Assembly: GCA_017577925.1 (NCBI GenBank)
Contig: PKQU01000115.1
Span: forward strand, 1-6,688
Direction of reading: 5' to 3'
Length of the DNA: 6,688 nucleotides
Origin: Bacillota bacterium
GTDB taxonomy: Bacteria > Bacillota > Bacilli > Calditerricolales > Calditerricolaceae
Positions 5,929 through 6,688 of the stretch are shown piece after piece (positions within the stretch are counted from its first letter, which is position 1; the number at the start of each line of letters is the position of its first letter). Both the position numbers and the translations under genes were made by a program. The notes under the pieces were generated by a model that was not told the DNA's origin, did not search any database, and saw only the letters and a list, made by a program, of their open reading frames with translations.

Positions 5929-5972
5929 TACGAAGGGCAACAGCCCAGTCTACGAGCAAGAGGTGTTGGATC

Positions 5973-6605
5973 ATGACCACCGAGTTGAAACTGTCGGTCG
6001 TCGATGCGATAAACGAACGCCACAGCGTACGAAAGTATCAAAAGGGTGTGGAGATTCCCAAGAAGGACCTGGAAGAGATCCTTGAGCTGGCAGCGAAAGC
6101 TCCGTCCTCCTGGAACCTGCAGCACTGGCGTTACGTGGTGATCACCTCACAGGAGATGAAGGAGAAGATCCTGCCGATCGCTTACAACCAAGAGCAGGTG
6201 GTGGATTCCTCGGCCGTTGTCGTCATTCTGGGGGACCTGGAAGCGGACAAAAATGCCGAGGACGTGTACAAACCGGCGCTGGAAGCGGGACAAATCCCCC
6301 AGCAGGTATACGATATCCTGCTCGGCCAGATCAAGGGTGCGTATGCCAACAATCCGCAGTTCGCCCGCGATGAGGCGATCCTCAACGCCTCCCTGTCGGC
6401 CATGCAGTTGATGCTGGCGGCCAAAGCCAAAGGATATGACACGTGCCCGATGGGCGGGTTCGACCGGCAAAAGCTGATCCAAGCGCTCAACATCCCGCCG
6501 CGGTACATCCCGGTGATGCTGATCTCCATCGGCAAAGCGGCCGCTCCAGCCCGCCCGACCAGCCGATTCCCGCTGGAAAAACTGGTCGTCTGGGAGAGCT
6601 TCTGA
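5973..6605 (+). CDS. yodC: YodC/MhqN-type NAD(P)H nitroreductase (quinone/nitro reductase family)
   Basis: FMN-dependent nitroreductase-family oxidoreductase, 210 aa; Bacillus subtilis YodC is about 202. Flavin-contact motifs are visible: RHSVRKY (16-22, phosphate binding), KAPSSWNLQHWRY (42-54) and GYDTCPMGGFD (154-164), with the helix LNASLSAMQLMLAAKAKGYDTC (137-158) strongly YodC-like. In B. subtilis the paralogues YodC and MhqN are induced by catechol and quinones through YodB/MhqR and are thought to reduce electrophilic quinones. This would fit a neighbour of a catechol operon, but the substrate here is unproven. ATG at 5973 has AGAGGTG with 7 nt spacing. The gene is transcribed alone, away from the catabolic operon, from a TATAAT promoter and ends at a terminator 17 bp downstream. 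The symbol marks the closest named relative I recall, not proven orthology. Confidence 0.88.
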   Translation: MTTELKLSVVDAINERHSVRKYQKGVEIPKKDLEEILELAAKAPSSWNLQHWRYVVITSQEMKEKILPIAYNQEQVVDSSAVVVILGDLEADKNAEDVYKPALEAGQIPQQVYDILLGQIKGAYANNPQFARDEAILNASLSAMQLMLAAKAKGYDTCPMGGFDRQKLIQALNIPPRYIPVMLISIGKAAAPARPTSRFPLEKLVVWESF

Positions 6606-6621
6606 CGGTACCCTCAAGGAT

Positions 6622-6650
6622 GCCCGTCCCCCGACGGGCCCTTTTCCTTT
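6622..6650 (+). terminator. Rho-independent terminator after the nitroreductase gene
   Basis: The stem GCCCGTC (6622-6628) pairs perfectly with GACGGGC (6633-6639) across a CCCC loop. It is followed by CC and a T-rich tail TTTTCCTTT. The location, 17 bp after the TGA, and the orientation match the end of a single-gene transcript. Confidence 0.88.
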
Positions 6651-6688
6651 CATTTTGCCGGAATAGTTTTTCAACAACGAGGGGTGCC

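Larger units (their letters stand above)
5697..5972. other. Divergent intergenic regulatory region
   Basis: This 276-bp AT-rich stretch separates the start codons of the catabolic operon (leftward) and the nitroreductase gene (rightward). I see no ORF with a plausible start and binding site in it. It holds candidate promoters for both directions, two palindromes, a GC-rich hairpin and short direct repeats, listed separately. Confidence 0.85.

Noticed and set aside
6651..6688. Possible leader and ribosome binding site (GAGGGG) of a further plus-strand gene at the right edge
   Set aside because: No start codon follows before the window ends, so no gene can be supported.
1..6688. Mobile elements, CRISPR arrays, tRNA or rRNA genes
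   Set aside because: No transposase-like protein, terminal inverted repeats, regularly spaced repeats or recognisable structural-RNA sequence was seen.

Overview
The window carries most of a meta-cleavage (catechol-type) degradation operon on the minus strand. A quinone-stress-type nitroreductase gene is transcribed divergently from it on the plus strand. Coding regions are GC-rich, the one large intergenic region is AT-rich, and almost every gene has a strong GGAGG-type ribosome binding site. Together with a nitroreductase that resembles Bacillus YodC/MhqN, this suggests a high-GC member of the Bacillota, possibly a thermophile. That placement is inference; nothing in the window names the genus.

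Layout on the minus strand, from promoter-proximal to distal (right to left): a 4-oxalocrotonate tautomerase (5493-5696); a 4-oxalocrotonate decarboxylase-like protein (4688-5452); a 2-hydroxymuconic semialdehyde dehydrogenase (3222-4664); a short-chain flavin reductase (2716-3192); a 2-hydroxypenta-2,4-dienoate hydratase (1910-2719); an acylating acetaldehyde dehydrogenase (1022-1906); and a 4-hydroxy-2-oxovalerate aldolase that runs off the left edge (1-986). Gaps are 3 to 40 bp, with one ATGA overlap and no terminator between genes, so this reads as one polycistronic unit.

Together the genes cover the whole oxalocrotonate branch. 2-Hydroxymuconate semialdehyde is oxidised, tautomerised and decarboxylated. 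The product is hydrated and cleaved to pyruvate and acetaldehyde, and the acetaldehyde becomes acetyl-CoA through the aldolase/dehydrogenase pair. The ring-cleaving extradiol dioxygenase and the ring hydroxylase are not in the window. The flavin reductase in mid-operon suggests a two-component FADH2-dependent monooxygenase encoded nearby, as in PheA1/PheA2 phenol hydroxylases.

The 276-bp region between the tautomerase and nitroreductase genes (5697-5972) holds the likely divergent promoters. It also holds a long near-perfect dyad (5813-5831), a TGACGTCA palindrome, a GC-rich hairpin and short direct repeats next to the operon start. The nitroreductase (5973-6605) is followed by a good intrinsic terminator (6622-6650). 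The last 38 bases hold no complete gene.

The most interesting points are active-site departures in two consecutive enzymes. The tautomerase has Lys where the classic Arg11 sits, and the decarboxylase has Asp for a metal-ligand Glu and Ile for the Arg of its DSR motif. The reductase without a visible oxygenase and the operator-rich divergent promoter region also deserve attention.
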